51,065 nt of DNA, from NCBI RefSeq assembly GCF_000338875.1, contig NZ_AOMO01000025.1, forward strand, positions 1-51,065. The letters run 5' to 3'. The DNA comes from Vibrio mimicus CAIM 602 (lineage in GTDB: Bacteria > Pseudomonadota > Gammaproteobacteria > Enterobacterales > Vibrionaceae). The first letter of the stretch is position 1. Every line of letters begins with the position of its first letter. Positions 9,173 through 17,311 of this stretch are shown in pieces. A model generated the notes under the pieces. That model made no database searches and had not been told where the DNA came from. It saw only the letters and a list, made by a program, of their open reading frames with translations. Made by a program: the position numbers and the translations under genes.

Positions 9173-11329
9173 TTACGCCGCTTTGCCTTTGTTGGTGGAA
9201 GTGGCCGTCCGCTTCATAAAGTGCGTAATCAAGCCGGGAATATCGAGGATCAACGAGACAGAGCCATCGCCTAGAATGGTGGCACCAGAAATGCCAGCGA
9301 CTTTGGCGTAATTGGATTCAAGGCTTTTGATCACCACTTGTTGCTGATCGAGCAAATCATCCACCAACAACCCAACACGATGCCCTGCAGATTCCACAAA
9401 GCAGAGCAGGCGTTTTTCCAAGCTGCCACTGCGCCCCATGGCGAGTTCATCTTGCAAACGCAGAATCGGGATGTTTTCTTCACGCAGACGATAGAGTTCA
9501 ATCCCACCGGCGGCGTGTTTCACACTACCGATGTTGATTTGAATGGATTCCACGATAGTCAGCAGCGGGATGACATAAACCTGATCGGCAACTTTCACTA
9601 ACTGACCATCCAAAATGGCCAATGTCAGCGGAAGACTGATGGTAAAGCGACTACCGCGACCAAGTTCTGATTCCACTTCGATTTGGCCACCAAGCTCTTC
9701 AATATTGCGTCTCACCACATCCATGCCGACGCCACGGCCTGAGATATCCGAAACTTGCTCTGCGGTGGAAAAACCGGGCGCGAAAATCAAATTGATGATT
9801 TGTTTGTCAGTCAGATCGCTGCGCTGGGTCTGCGGCTCCAGCACACCTTTTTCTACGGCTTTGCGCCACAATTTGTCACAATCAATACCAGCGCCATCAT
9901 CACTGATTTCTACGATGATGGAGCCGCCTTGATGGAAGGCTTTCAGGGTAATCACCCCGGTTTCTGGTTTGCCTTTGGCAAGCCGAACTTCTGGCATTTC
10001 AACCCCGTGATCGATGCCATTTCGCACCAGATGCACAAGTGGGTCGACAATACGTTCCAGCACCGTTTTATCCAGCTCGGTCTGCTCACCTTGGATTTGT
10101 AAATCGACTTTCTTGCCTAAGCGACCACACAAATCGCGCACTAAACGTGGAAAGCGGCTGAAAGCAAAACTCATCGGCAACATGCGAATATTCAGCACGT
10201 TTTCCTGCAAGTCTTTGCTGTTTTGCAGCAGTTGCGCCAAACCCGCTTTTAACTTATCCAGCTTGTCCATCGAGAAGTCATTACCCAGCTCAGTCAGCAT
10301 GGATTGCGTAATCACTAACTCACCGACAAGGTTGATCAGGTTATCCACTTTCTCAATATCGACGCGGATCGAAGAAACACTCGATTCCATTTTGGCAGGT
10401 TTATTCGCAGCCTCGGTTTTGCTTGGAGAGGAAGCGACTTCAACCAGTGGAGCTTTTTCAGGTGAGGAAGGCTCACACGCCACCACGGGATGAGGTGGCT
10501 CTTCGGGTTCAGTTCTAGCGGAGGCGAGTTCGGTTTCCGGTGTTTCAGCACGTTCACTGGCTTCGGTATCGGCAAGCTCTTGCTCTGAGGAATGCAAAGG
10601 CTGTAAGGTTAAGTCGCACTCATCCTCAACCCATTCGAACAGTTCACGAACCTCATTTTCGGATACATCACCCGTTAAACGAATCGTCCAGCTCAAATAA
10701 CACAGTTCGGGATCCAGCTCCGCCAGTTCAGGCAAGGCCTGATGGTGCATCTCAATTTGGCATTGCGCACCCAATTCACGTAGCTCACGCAAAATCCGTA
10801 ACGGGTCATTGCCGCTATAGAACAGAGTTTGATGAGGAACAAAATGAACTTGCCAGCCTTCTGTGGCCATGGAATCAGCGGTGTCCGTCGCAGCAGCGGA
10901 ATGGGGTTGATCTGGTTCTAATTCTGCTGAGACGGTAGAAGTTTCCGCTAACAGAACTTGTAACTCAGCACTGACTTGCTCTTTTAAAGCTTCATCAATC
11001 TCCGTCTGCTGTTCACGGCTATCAAGCATGTCACGGATCACATCACAGCTTTTAAGTAGAGTATCAATGCCTGGAGTGGTCAGCTGTTTTTTCTGGGTAC
11101 GGATCAGGTCGAGGTAAGTTTCAACGGCGTGGGTAAATTCGCTGATTTCGTGCAAATTAAAAGTGCCCGCTCCCCCTTTGATGGAGTGAGCAGCACGAAA
11201 GATAGTATTCAGCACTTCAAGATCCATCTCAGAAGGATCCAGTTGCAGTAATTCCCTTTCCAATGTCTCAAGATTTTCCCTGCATTCAACATGAAAAATC
11301 TTACGGAGTTGCTCCATATCTAAAGCCAT
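9173..11329 (-). CDS. cheA: Chemotaxis histidine kinase CheA
   Basis: This 718-residue CheA has the Hpt domain at its N-terminus, with phospho-accepting His48 in AAHSIKGGAGTF. A CheY-binding-like region (about 155-250) is followed by a Pro/Ser/Glu-rich linker, the dimerisation region, and the HATPase domain with HLVRNGIDHG (N-box), ISDDGAGID (G1) and GRGVGMDVV (G2). The C-terminal regulatory CheW-like domain starts near 565. It autophosphorylates in receptor arrays and passes phosphate to CheY and CheB, and possibly to the receiver of the PP2C protein at the end of the operon. The next gene upstream is cheY, 49 bases away. Confidence 0.97.
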   Translation of the reverse strand: MALDMEQLRKIFHVECRENLETLERELLQLDPSEMDLEVLNTIFRAAHSIKGGAGTFNLHEISEFTHAVETYLDLIRTQKKQLTTPGIDTLLKSCDVIRDMLDSREQQTEIDEALKEQVSAELQVLLAETSTVSAELEPDQPHSAAATDTADSMATEGWQVHFVPHQTLFYSGNDPLRILRELRELGAQCQIEMHHQALPELAELDPELCYLSWTIRLTGDVSENEVRELFEWVEDECDLTLQPLHSSEQELADTEASERAETPETELASARTEPEEPPHPVVACEPSSPEKAPLVEVASSPSKTEAANKPAKMESSVSSIRVDIEKVDNLINLVGELVITQSMLTELGNDFSMDKLDKLKAGLAQLLQNSKDLQENVLNIRMLPMSFAFSRFPRLVRDLCGRLGKKVDLQIQGEQTELDKTVLERIVDPLVHLVRNGIDHGVEMPEVRLAKGKPETGVITLKAFHQGGSIIVEISDDGAGIDCDKLWRKAVEKGVLEPQTQRSDLTDKQIINLIFAPGFSTAEQVSDISGRGVGMDVVRRNIEELGGQIEVESELGRGSRFTISLPLTLAILDGQLVKVADQVYVIPLLTIVESIQINIGSVKHAAGGIELYRLREENIPILRLQDELAMGRSGSLEKRLLCFVESAGHRVGLLVDDLLDQQQVVIKSLESNYAKVAGISGATILGDGSVSLILDIPGLITHFMKRTATSTNKGKAA

Positions 11330-11378
11330 AACTCACCCGCCGACTGAATTGTTTTGATTATTTTTAGAGCTCAGCTTT

Positions 11379-11738
11379 TTATAAAACGCGCTGCAAAGTT
11401 TTTAATAATGTCTCTGGGTTAAAAGGCTTTACTAACCATCCGGTTGCCCCTACCGCTTTACCTTCTTGTTTTTTTTCAGGGCTAGTCTCTGTCGTTAGCA
11501 TCAAAATGGGAGTGAACTTGTACTGGCTTTGCATACGAACGGCTTTCACAAATTCAAAACCACTCATCACAGGCATGTTGACGTCTGAAATAATCACATC
11601 AAAGCGCGATTTTTGCGCCTTGGTTAATGCATCACGCCCATCTGTTGCGGTTTCCACTTCATAGCCCGCATCCTGAAGGGTGTGAGAGACCATTTGTCGA
11701 ATCGAAATTGAATCATCCACTGCCAAAACTCTAGCCAT
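11379..11738 (-). CDS. cheY: Chemotaxis response regulator CheY
   Basis: This 119-residue stand-alone receiver has acidic residues Asp8 and Asp9, phospho-acceptor Asp52 (ISDVNMP), the conserved Thr/Thr in MLTTETS and Lys104 in WLVKPF. I chose the ATG at 11738 because GAGGGAAAC precedes it; an in-frame upstream ATG would add six residues without a better site. In flagellar systems phospho-CheY binds FliM. In this accessory cluster the output partner is not evident. Confidence 0.95.
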   Translation of the reverse strand: MARVLAVDDSISIRQMVSHTLQDAGYEVETATDGRDALTKAQKSRFDVIISDVNMPVMSGFEFVKAVRMQSQYKFTPILMLTTETSPEKKQEGKAVGATGWLVKPFNPETLLKTLQRVL

Positions 11739-11748
11739 AACGTTTCCC

Positions 11749-12018
11749 TCATTCACTTTCAGCTTGCATCAGGTGTGTCATCCCCAATAGAACAAGCCCT
11801 TCCTCTAATACGTCAGATAATTTTTCTAAATGGATCTCAAGCCCATTGTGTTGTGCAGTCATAAATAAAGAAGCAAGCAACTGAACTCCCGCAGCGTCGA
11901 CTCGCACCACCGCCGAACCATCAATCAGAATTGGCTCACCTTTGGCAATCCAAGGCAAAAAGAGCTCTTTACACTCCTGCACATGCGCAATGTCCAATGC
12001 TTCATTCAATATCAACAT
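11749..12018 (-). CDS. STAS-domain protein, first gene of the chemotaxis operon
   Basis: This 89-residue single STAS domain carries the usual motif as RVDAAGVQLLASLF, with Ala where RsbV/SpoIIAA proteins have the phosphorylated Ser. It may therefore be a constitutively 'unphosphorylated' mimic or simply a binding module. I chose the start MLILNEALD at 12018; the longer frame to 12054 has no better site, and the Shine-Dalgarno here is weak. It lies 10 bases before cheY. Together with the Ser-containing STAS protein and the PP2C/HATPase protein at the other end, it makes the operon's third partner-switching-type component. Confidence 0.85.
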   Translation of the reverse strand: MLILNEALDIAHVQECKELFLPWIAKGEPILIDGSAVVRVDAAGVQLLASLFMTAQHNGLEIHLEKLSDVLEEGLVLLGMTHLMQAESE

Positions 12019-12282
12019 GAAAAATCCGATCTTTAAGATGAGATGAATAATCAACCATTTTCGTACTTCACGATTTGAGTTTAGGAGGGATTAGCCAATT
12101 ATCAAACTCAACTAAAATATCTCGTACCAAAGAGGTATTCGGCTTGGATTTCCTGAGACGACCGATGAAATTAGCCATGAACAAAAGAGTTCTGTTTTTT
12201 CCTCTCACAGATATAGACATGATTTTTATTCTCATGATTTAATTGATTGTTATGTTATAACATTTCAATTAAGGATTTTTTG
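12019..12282. promoter_or_regulatory. Divergent promoter region between the chemotaxis operon and the ABC importer
   Basis: This AT-rich 264-bp stretch between divergent starts must hold both promoters. The only strong element I see is the Zur-like operator at 12244-12266. No recognisable -35/-10 pair could be assigned with confidence for the chemotaxis side. Confidence 0.6.
12244..12266 (+). promoter_or_regulatory. Zur-box-like operator upstream of the ABC importer
   Basis: Compared with the enterobacterial Zur consensus GAAATGTTATA-N-TATAACATTTC, the segment agrees at 18 of 22 defined positions, including the entire right half TATAACATTTC. It lies 17 bp before the ATG of the binding-protein gene, a normal place for a repressor site. 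The match is read by eye. Zur control, and therefore a role in zinc starvation, is an inference. Confidence 0.6.
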
Positions 12283-13815
12283 ATGAAAAAACCGATGTTG
12301 CTCAGCCTGATTACCGTATTGGCGGGCATAACTTTTTGGCTAACCAAAGCGGAGCCTGCACCAACTTCTCTAGAAATTTCAGGCCCTTTTGAGTTCAACA
12401 GCCAAGATTTGGCCAAAGATGGATACCTATTTTCGCGCTTACAAGTGGTTGAAGCCTTGGTGGGGATCGATGAAAACTCACAACCCTACCCTTTGCTGGC
12501 AAAAAGCTGGAACGTGAGTAACCATGGATTAGTGTGGCGCTTTACTCTGCGTTCTAGTGTGCAATTTCATGACGGAACCCCTCTGACAGCAGAGGCCGCA
12601 GCCAATGCGCTCAATCACGCATTAAGTAAGCCGGGCGTTGTTAAACAAGTGCCCATCAAATCCATTCGTGCTGAAGGCGATGAAGTGGTGATTGAGTTGA
12701 ATTCCGTCTATCGCCCAATGACTGCGGTGTTGGCTCACTACTCACTCGCGATTGCTTCGCCTGATTCTTATGACGCAAACGGCAATATCATCCAACTTTC
12801 AGGAACTGGCCCTTACAAAATTGCCGAGTTACAAGTCCCTCATAAAGCGAGTGTGGTGCGTTTTACTCCGTATTGGGGGACACCAGCCAGCATAGAAACG
12901 GTGAATTACTTAGCCGGACACCGTTCAGAAAGCCGTGCGTTGTTAGCCCAAACCGGACAGGCCGATCTGGTTTACACGCTTGATCCGATCAGTATTCCTT
13001 CTCTGCAACAGAGCCAAGATTTGGATCTGTACATTGAATCTATGCCTCGCACAGTGCTGATCAAACTGAACAATGAACATCCGTTGCTGAACCACCCCGA
13101 TGTTCGTCAAGCCATCAGTCTGGCGATCAACCGTGAAGGCATTGCTCAATCTGTTTTGAAATTGCCGGGTTCTGAAGCTTATCAACTCTTCTCTCCAGCA
13201 CTCGGAGCATGGCATTTACCAGAAAAAACACCGCCTCAACGTAATTTGGATACCGCGAAAACGCTTTTAGCCAACCAAGGCTGGACGATGAATTCCCAAG
13301 GTTTACTGGAACGTGAAGGCCAAGTTTTTCGAGTCCAATTACTGACTTATTCCGATCGCCCCGAACTGCCTTTAATTGCCACCGCTCTGCAAGCTCAACT
13401 GAAAGAAGCGGGAATTCAGGTAGATATCTCGATTGATAACTCAAGCGCTATCCCAGCCAAACACCATGATGGCACCCTACAAATGGCGCTGATTGCGCGC
13501 AATTTTGGGACTATCGCCGATCCACTGCCACTCTTGCTCAGTGATTTCGCGACTCATCAAGGCTCTGACTGGGGGCCGACCAATTGGTCATCGCCACAAT
13601 TTAGCCAATTGCTGGCAGAGCTTTCGACGGAGTCAGACAACGCGCGTTACCAGCAACTTACTGGCCAAGCTGCTCAGCTATTGGCTAATGAAATGCCGCT
13701 TATCCCAGTCACCTACTACCGCCAGATTGTTTCGGTGAATAAACGAGTCGCAGGCTTTTCCTTCGATCCTTTTGAAATTAACTACCGCGTCGCACAGATG
13801 AGTTTCAATGACTAA
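12283..13815 (+). CDS. ABC importer substrate-binding protein, family 5 (nickel/peptide/opine type)
   Basis: This 510-residue secreted protein has a hydrophobic N-terminal signal segment (about residues 3-22) without a clear lipobox cysteine. The body shows SBP_bac_5 features: LAKSWNVSNHGLVWRFTLR, VQFHDGTPLTAEAAANALNHAL, VVIELN and AISLAINREGIAQSVL. I chose the ATG at 12283, with AAGGA upstream; the frame is open further up only through a TTG. Four genes follow each other with overlaps, making a complete importer. The family carries oligopeptides, nickel chelates or opine metallophores. The Zur-like site in front points to a metal or metallophore substrate, but no residue here proves it. Confidence 0.88.
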   Translation: MKKPMLLSLITVLAGITFWLTKAEPAPTSLEISGPFEFNSQDLAKDGYLFSRLQVVEALVGIDENSQPYPLLAKSWNVSNHGLVWRFTLRSSVQFHDGTPLTAEAAANALNHALSKPGVVKQVPIKSIRAEGDEVVIELNSVYRPMTAVLAHYSLAIASPDSYDANGNIIQLSGTGPYKIAELQVPHKASVVRFTPYWGTPASIETVNYLAGHRSESRALLAQTGQADLVYTLDPISIPSLQQSQDLDLYIESMPRTVLIKLNNEHPLLNHPDVRQAISLAINREGIAQSVLKLPGSEAYQLFSPALGAWHLPEKTPPQRNLDTAKTLLANQGWTMNSQGLLEREGQVFRVQLLTYSDRPELPLIATALQAQLKEAGIQVDISIDNSSAIPAKHHDGTLQMALIARNFGTIADPLPLLLSDFATHQGSDWGPTNWSSPQFSQLLAELSTESDNARYQQLTGQAAQLLANEMPLIPVTYYRQIVSVNKRVAGFSFDPFEINYRVAQMSFND

Positions 13816-14770
13816 AATTCTTCTTCATCGTTTTTACCAAGCCCTTTTTGTGGCCTGGTCAGTGGGCACACTGACGTTTATCTTAATGCGTTTTATCCCG
13901 GGCGATGTGGCTTACCGCATTGCGGCAGGTCGTTATGGCTATGATTACGTGAATGCGGAAGCCGCTCTGGCCGTGCGTGCTGAACTGGGGTTGGATCGTT
14001 CGGCCTTTGAACTTTATTTGCAGTGGTTGTGGGATCTACTGCATCTCAACTTGGGAAATTCTTTGGTCAGTGGTGAGCCTGTCATCCATGCCATTGTGCA
14101 TAACCTTGGGCATAGCCTTTTGCTGGCGTTTGCGGCCACGCTGATTTCGCTCCTCATCGCGATCCCGATTGGGGTGTATTGCGGTAAACGCACCAATCAG
14201 TGGGCCGATCACCTTGCCTTACTGATGTCGATAGTGATCAAAGCACAACCCGTTTTTTTGATTGGTTTAGGCCTAGTCATCCTCTTCGCGTTACAACTGA
14301 ACTTGTTGCCCGTTGCTGGTTTCGGACACCCCAAATTCCTGATTCTGCCCGCATTGGCATTAGCACTGGGGATGGCGGCCATGTCGAGCCGGATGATCCG
14401 TAACTCCACCGCACAAGTGCTGCGCTCCCCGTATTACGCTTTCGCACGTTTAAAAGGCCTAAATGCCGAACAGGCTTTTCAGCGTCACGCACAGCGTAAT
14501 ATCGCCCTTCCCGTCATGGCATTTGTCGGTATTCAAGCTGTTAGCTTGGTAGAAGGTATTGTGATGATTGAATCGCTCTTCTCTTGGCCGGGAGTCGGTC
14601 ATGCCCTATCCCATGCCATTTTCCAGCGTGATATTCCGATGATCCAAGGCTCAGCACTTTTAATGGGTTTGCTGTTTGTCGCCCTCAATACGCTGGTGGA
14701 TTTAGCCCAATACGCACTCGACCCTCGTTTGCGCTTAAGCCGCCATTCACAACAGGAGGCCAGAGGATGA
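13808..14770 (+). CDS. ABC importer permease (DppB/NikB type)
   Basis: This 320-residue integral membrane protein has the N-terminal FILMRFIPGDV segment, about six hydrophobic helices and the EAA-like cytoplasmic loop around MIRNSTAQVLRSPYYAFARLKGL. That loop docks on the ATPase subunit. It starts inside the last codons of the binding-protein gene (8-base overlap) and its stop overlaps the next permease gene (ATGA). It forms the heterodimeric channel with that permease. Confidence 0.92.
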   Translation: MTKILLHRFYQALFVAWSVGTLTFILMRFIPGDVAYRIAAGRYGYDYVNAEAALAVRAELGLDRSAFELYLQWLWDLLHLNLGNSLVSGEPVIHAIVHNLGHSLLLAFAATLISLLIAIPIGVYCGKRTNQWADHLALLMSIVIKAQPVFLIGLGLVILFALQLNLLPVAGFGHPKFLILPALALALGMAAMSSRMIRNSTAQVLRSPYYAFARLKGLNAEQAFQRHAQRNIALPVMAFVGIQAVSLVEGIVMIESLFSWPGVGHALSHAIFQRDIPMIQGSALLMGLLFVALNTLVDLAQYALDPRLRLSRHSQQEARG

Positions 14771-15558
14771 AACCCCATTTCTCTCCATCACAATGGGTAG
14801 GGTTTAGCCTACTCTTCTTGTTGCTTTCACTCGTCGTTATCGAAAATCTGGTATACGGCGGCGATCCAGCCCAACAAGATTTAAGCCAAGCCTTAGCCAC
14901 TCCCACTTGGGATGAGCCGCTAGGAAGAGATCACTACGGGCGCAGCAATTTCGCGCGTTTAAGTTCAGCCATCGCCACCTCTTTCGCCATGGCAGTAGCC
15001 TGCGTTTTCAGTTCTGCTTTACTCGGTTTAATCACGGGCATCGTTGCCGCATGGAAAGGAGGCTGGTGGGATAAAAGCTTCTCTTGGCTACTCAATATGC
15101 TGCTGGCAATGCCCGGTTTAATTTTGGTGTTGCTGTTTGGCGCTATGGTGCCAGGCTCCTTTTTCATCCTCTATCTCGCGATTGCATTAATGCTTTGGGT
15201 GGAATTTTTCCGCGTGGTACGCAGTAAAACACTCTCTTTGCTGGAGCAACCACAAATCGAGGCATCACGCCTGTATGGTTTCAATGCTTGGTATCTGTTT
15301 CGTCGCCATCTTTGGCCTGAGCTGCGTGAAGACTTGTTTACGCTCGGCTGCTTTGGTGCCGGAAACGCGATTTTAGCTCTCGCCTCTATCGGTTTTCTTT
15401 ATGTTGGGCTTAAGCCGCCACAAGCGGAATTAGGCATGATGATGGTGGAACTGTTTCGCTACTACCACCAAGCGCCTTGGGTGCTCGCCCAACCGATTTT
15501 GGTGGTGTTTACCTTAGTTCTCAGTTTTCAATTGCTCGCGAAAGGAAGAATATCGTGA
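14767..15558 (+). CDS. ABC importer permease (DppC/NikC type)
   Basis: This 263-residue membrane protein has the DppC-family N-terminal periplasmic motif DEPLGRDHYGRSNFARL, followed by five or so hydrophobic helices. An EAA loop lies around FFRVVRSKTLSLLEQPQIEASRLYGF. It overlaps both neighbours by 4 bases (ATGA at its start, GTGA at its end), so the importer is translated as one coupled unit. Confidence 0.92.
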   Translation: MKPHFSPSQWVGFSLLFLLLSLVVIENLVYGGDPAQQDLSQALATPTWDEPLGRDHYGRSNFARLSSAIATSFAMAVACVFSSALLGLITGIVAAWKGGWWDKSFSWLLNMLLAMPGLILVLLFGAMVPGSFFILYLAIALMLWVEFFRVVRSKTLSLLEQPQIEASRLYGFNAWYLFRRHLWPELREDLFTLGCFGAGNAILALASIGFLYVGLKPPQAELGMMMVELFRYYHQAPWVLAQPILVVFTLVLSFQLLAKGRIS

Positions 15559-16937
15559 CTGCTTTACTTTCTGTACAACAGCTTTCCATCTCGAGCGTGC
15601 AAGAAACTCTGGTTGAAAGCTTGTCGTTTGATTTACACCCTCATCAAGCACTCACCATTTTGGGGGAAACAGGATCCGGAAAAAGTTTATTGGCGAATGC
15701 CATCATCGGAAATTTGCCGGATGGAGTGCGTAGCCAAGGCAGTGTGAGGCTGTTTGGACACTACCAGCATTTACGTTCGCAAGCTGAACGCGAAGCACTA
15801 TGGGGTAAACAGTTAGCCGTATTGCCACAAGAACCATGGCACGCTTTAAACCCCATTATGCCGGCGGGTGAACAAGTAGCAGAAGTTCATCGATGGGTGA
15901 TGGGTAATCACGATGGCAGTGCTGAATTAACGGATTATGCTTTTCAGCAGGTCGCGTTAGCTCATGACCAAGCCAAATATCCGCATCAACTATCTGGTGG
16001 AATGGCGCAGCGTGTCGCTTATTTATGTGCCACTCAAACTAAAGCGCCCTTGCTGATTGCAGATGAACCAACCAAAGGGCTCGATGCAAGCCGTCGCGAT
16101 CAAATCATCCACCTGCTACAAGCGCAATTGACCCGTGGCGCTTTGCTAACCATTACCCACGATATTGAAGTGGCCGAGAAATTAGGCGGCACGATCATGG
16201 TGATGCGTAAAGGCGTGATTCAAGAGCAAGGGCCGGCGCAGCAGGTGTTGAGCAATCCGCAATCGGATTATGCGAAAGCGTTAATCAACGCCGATCCCAG
16301 ACATTGGTCAGCAACGCAGCTCTGCACTATGGGTTCGCCACTGCTTAAGGCAGAAGATCTCGCGATGCGCTGGGGAGAAAAACGTTTATTTGATTCATTG
16401 AATTTCACCCTCCATGAAGGCGAAATTCTTGGGATCAGTGGTGATAGTGGTTGTGGAAAATCAACCCTCGCTGACTTATTGCTCGGGCTGCTCAAACCAA
16501 CGCAAGGCAAGGTAACACATTTGCAAAAACTAGAACTGGGTAAGGCACTTAAGCTGTATCAAGATCCGCCAAGTGCATTAGCCAGAAGCGTGACTTTGCA
16601 CACCTTGTTGGATGATGTTTGCCAGCGGCACCGTGTAGACAAAAGCCAAATTCCGCACTTACTTGAGCGGTTAGGTTTATCCCCCAAACTGCTGTCACGC
16701 AAAGCCAACCAAGTCTCGGGGGGAGAATTACAACGCTTTACCATTCTGCGAGCTTTACTGACTCGCCCTAAGATCTTAGTGGCGGATGAACCTACCTCTC
16801 GGTTGGATCCCATCACAGCCACCAGCACCCTCAAACTGATTATCGAATTAACTCAAGAAATTGGCTGCGCATTGGTGTTAATTAGCCATGAAAAAACCAT
16901 GCTTGAGAAAACTTGTCATCGCATCCTCACTTTATAA
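15555..16937 (+). CDS. ABC importer ATPase with two fused nucleotide-binding domains (NikD-NikE/DppD-DppF type)
   Basis: This 460-residue protein contains two complete ABC domains. The first has Walker A GETGSGKS, signature LSGGMAQR and Walker B LLIADEPT. The second has Walker A GDSGCGKST, signature VSGGELQR and Walker B ILVADEPT. Most nickel/peptide importers use two separate ATPase genes; here they are fused. The GTG start at 15555 overlaps the preceding stop (GTGA) and is preceded by AAGGAAGAA, which fixes the start against a longer frame. It powers uptake through the two permeases. Confidence 0.92.
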   Translation: MTALLSVQQLSISSVQETLVESLSFDLHPHQALTILGETGSGKSLLANAIIGNLPDGVRSQGSVRLFGHYQHLRSQAEREALWGKQLAVLPQEPWHALNPIMPAGEQVAEVHRWVMGNHDGSAELTDYAFQQVALAHDQAKYPHQLSGGMAQRVAYLCATQTKAPLLIADEPTKGLDASRRDQIIHLLQAQLTRGALLTITHDIEVAEKLGGTIMVMRKGVIQEQGPAQQVLSNPQSDYAKALINADPRHWSATQLCTMGSPLLKAEDLAMRWGEKRLFDSLNFTLHEGEILGISGDSGCGKSTLADLLLGLLKPTQGKVTHLQKLELGKALKLYQDPPSALARSVTLHTLLDDVCQRHRVDKSQIPHLLERLGLSPKLLSRKANQVSGGELQRFTILRALLTRPKILVADEPTSRLDPITATSTLKLIIELTQEIGCALVLISHEKTMLEKTCHRILTL

Positions 16938-16977
16938 CCCACATGAGGCCAAACGGCCTCATTCATCATCCCACCCT

Positions 16978-16990
16978 TTTACAGTGTAAA
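16978..16990. other. parS2-type centromere site 2
   Basis: Perfect TTTACA-N-TGTAAA palindrome with N = G, between the ABC importer operon and eptA. It matches the recalled parS2 consensus bound by ParB2. Confidence 0.88.
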
Positions 16991-17092
16991 TGGACTGAGA
17001 TCATGTACATAGATTGCAGTTATTTTTGCAAATCACACCACTTATCAATTTATATGTGAGCAAACGCATAGGCCGCAATTGATTTCTGGTTT

Positions 17093-17109
17093 CTTAAGGT
17101 TTTATTAAG
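17093..17109 (+). promoter_or_regulatory. PmrA-box-like direct repeat upstream of eptA
   Basis: CTTAAG, five bases, then ATTAAG, against the PmrA consensus YTTAAG-N5-YTTAAG: 11 of 12 positions agree. It sits inside a 10-bp inverted repeat (GGTTTCTTAA at 17088-17097 and TTAAGAAACC at 17105-17114). It lies about 200 bp upstream of the eptA start. A PmrAB/QseBC-like pair is encoded just beyond eptA, so a PmrA-eptA regulatory link is plausible. Confidence 0.55.
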
Positions 17110-17311
17110 AAACCGTTGCTAAGTTTCTAATTAGTTTAGGTGAATTTACTCATATGGGTTCATGTGTAAAAGCTCATGTTGAAAATTTCCCACCTCATTC
17201 GCTTGTACGGAGATCTTCTTTACCACTCTTCGTTGAGTTTTTCAGTGTTGTATCGCCAGGAAACCGTTGGGAGTCAGCATCTATCAATGGAATCGCAATT
17301 TTGAGGTATGC

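Larger units (their letters stand above)
16938..17311. promoter_or_regulatory. Intergenic region between the ABC importer and eptA
   Basis: This 374-bp stretch without a gene holds, in order, a GC-rich hairpin at 16943-16962 (ATGAGGCC, AAAC loop, GGCCTCAT), a parS2 palindrome at 16978-16990 and a 10-bp inverted repeat at 17088-17114 that contains a PmrA-box-like direct repeat. The remainder is AT-rich upstream sequence of eptA. The hairpin has no clear T-run, so its terminator role is uncertain. Confidence 0.65.

Noticed and set aside
16943..16962. Strong terminator after the ABC importer
   Set aside because: The stem is good, but no T-run follows, so I mention it only as a hairpin in the intergenic entry.
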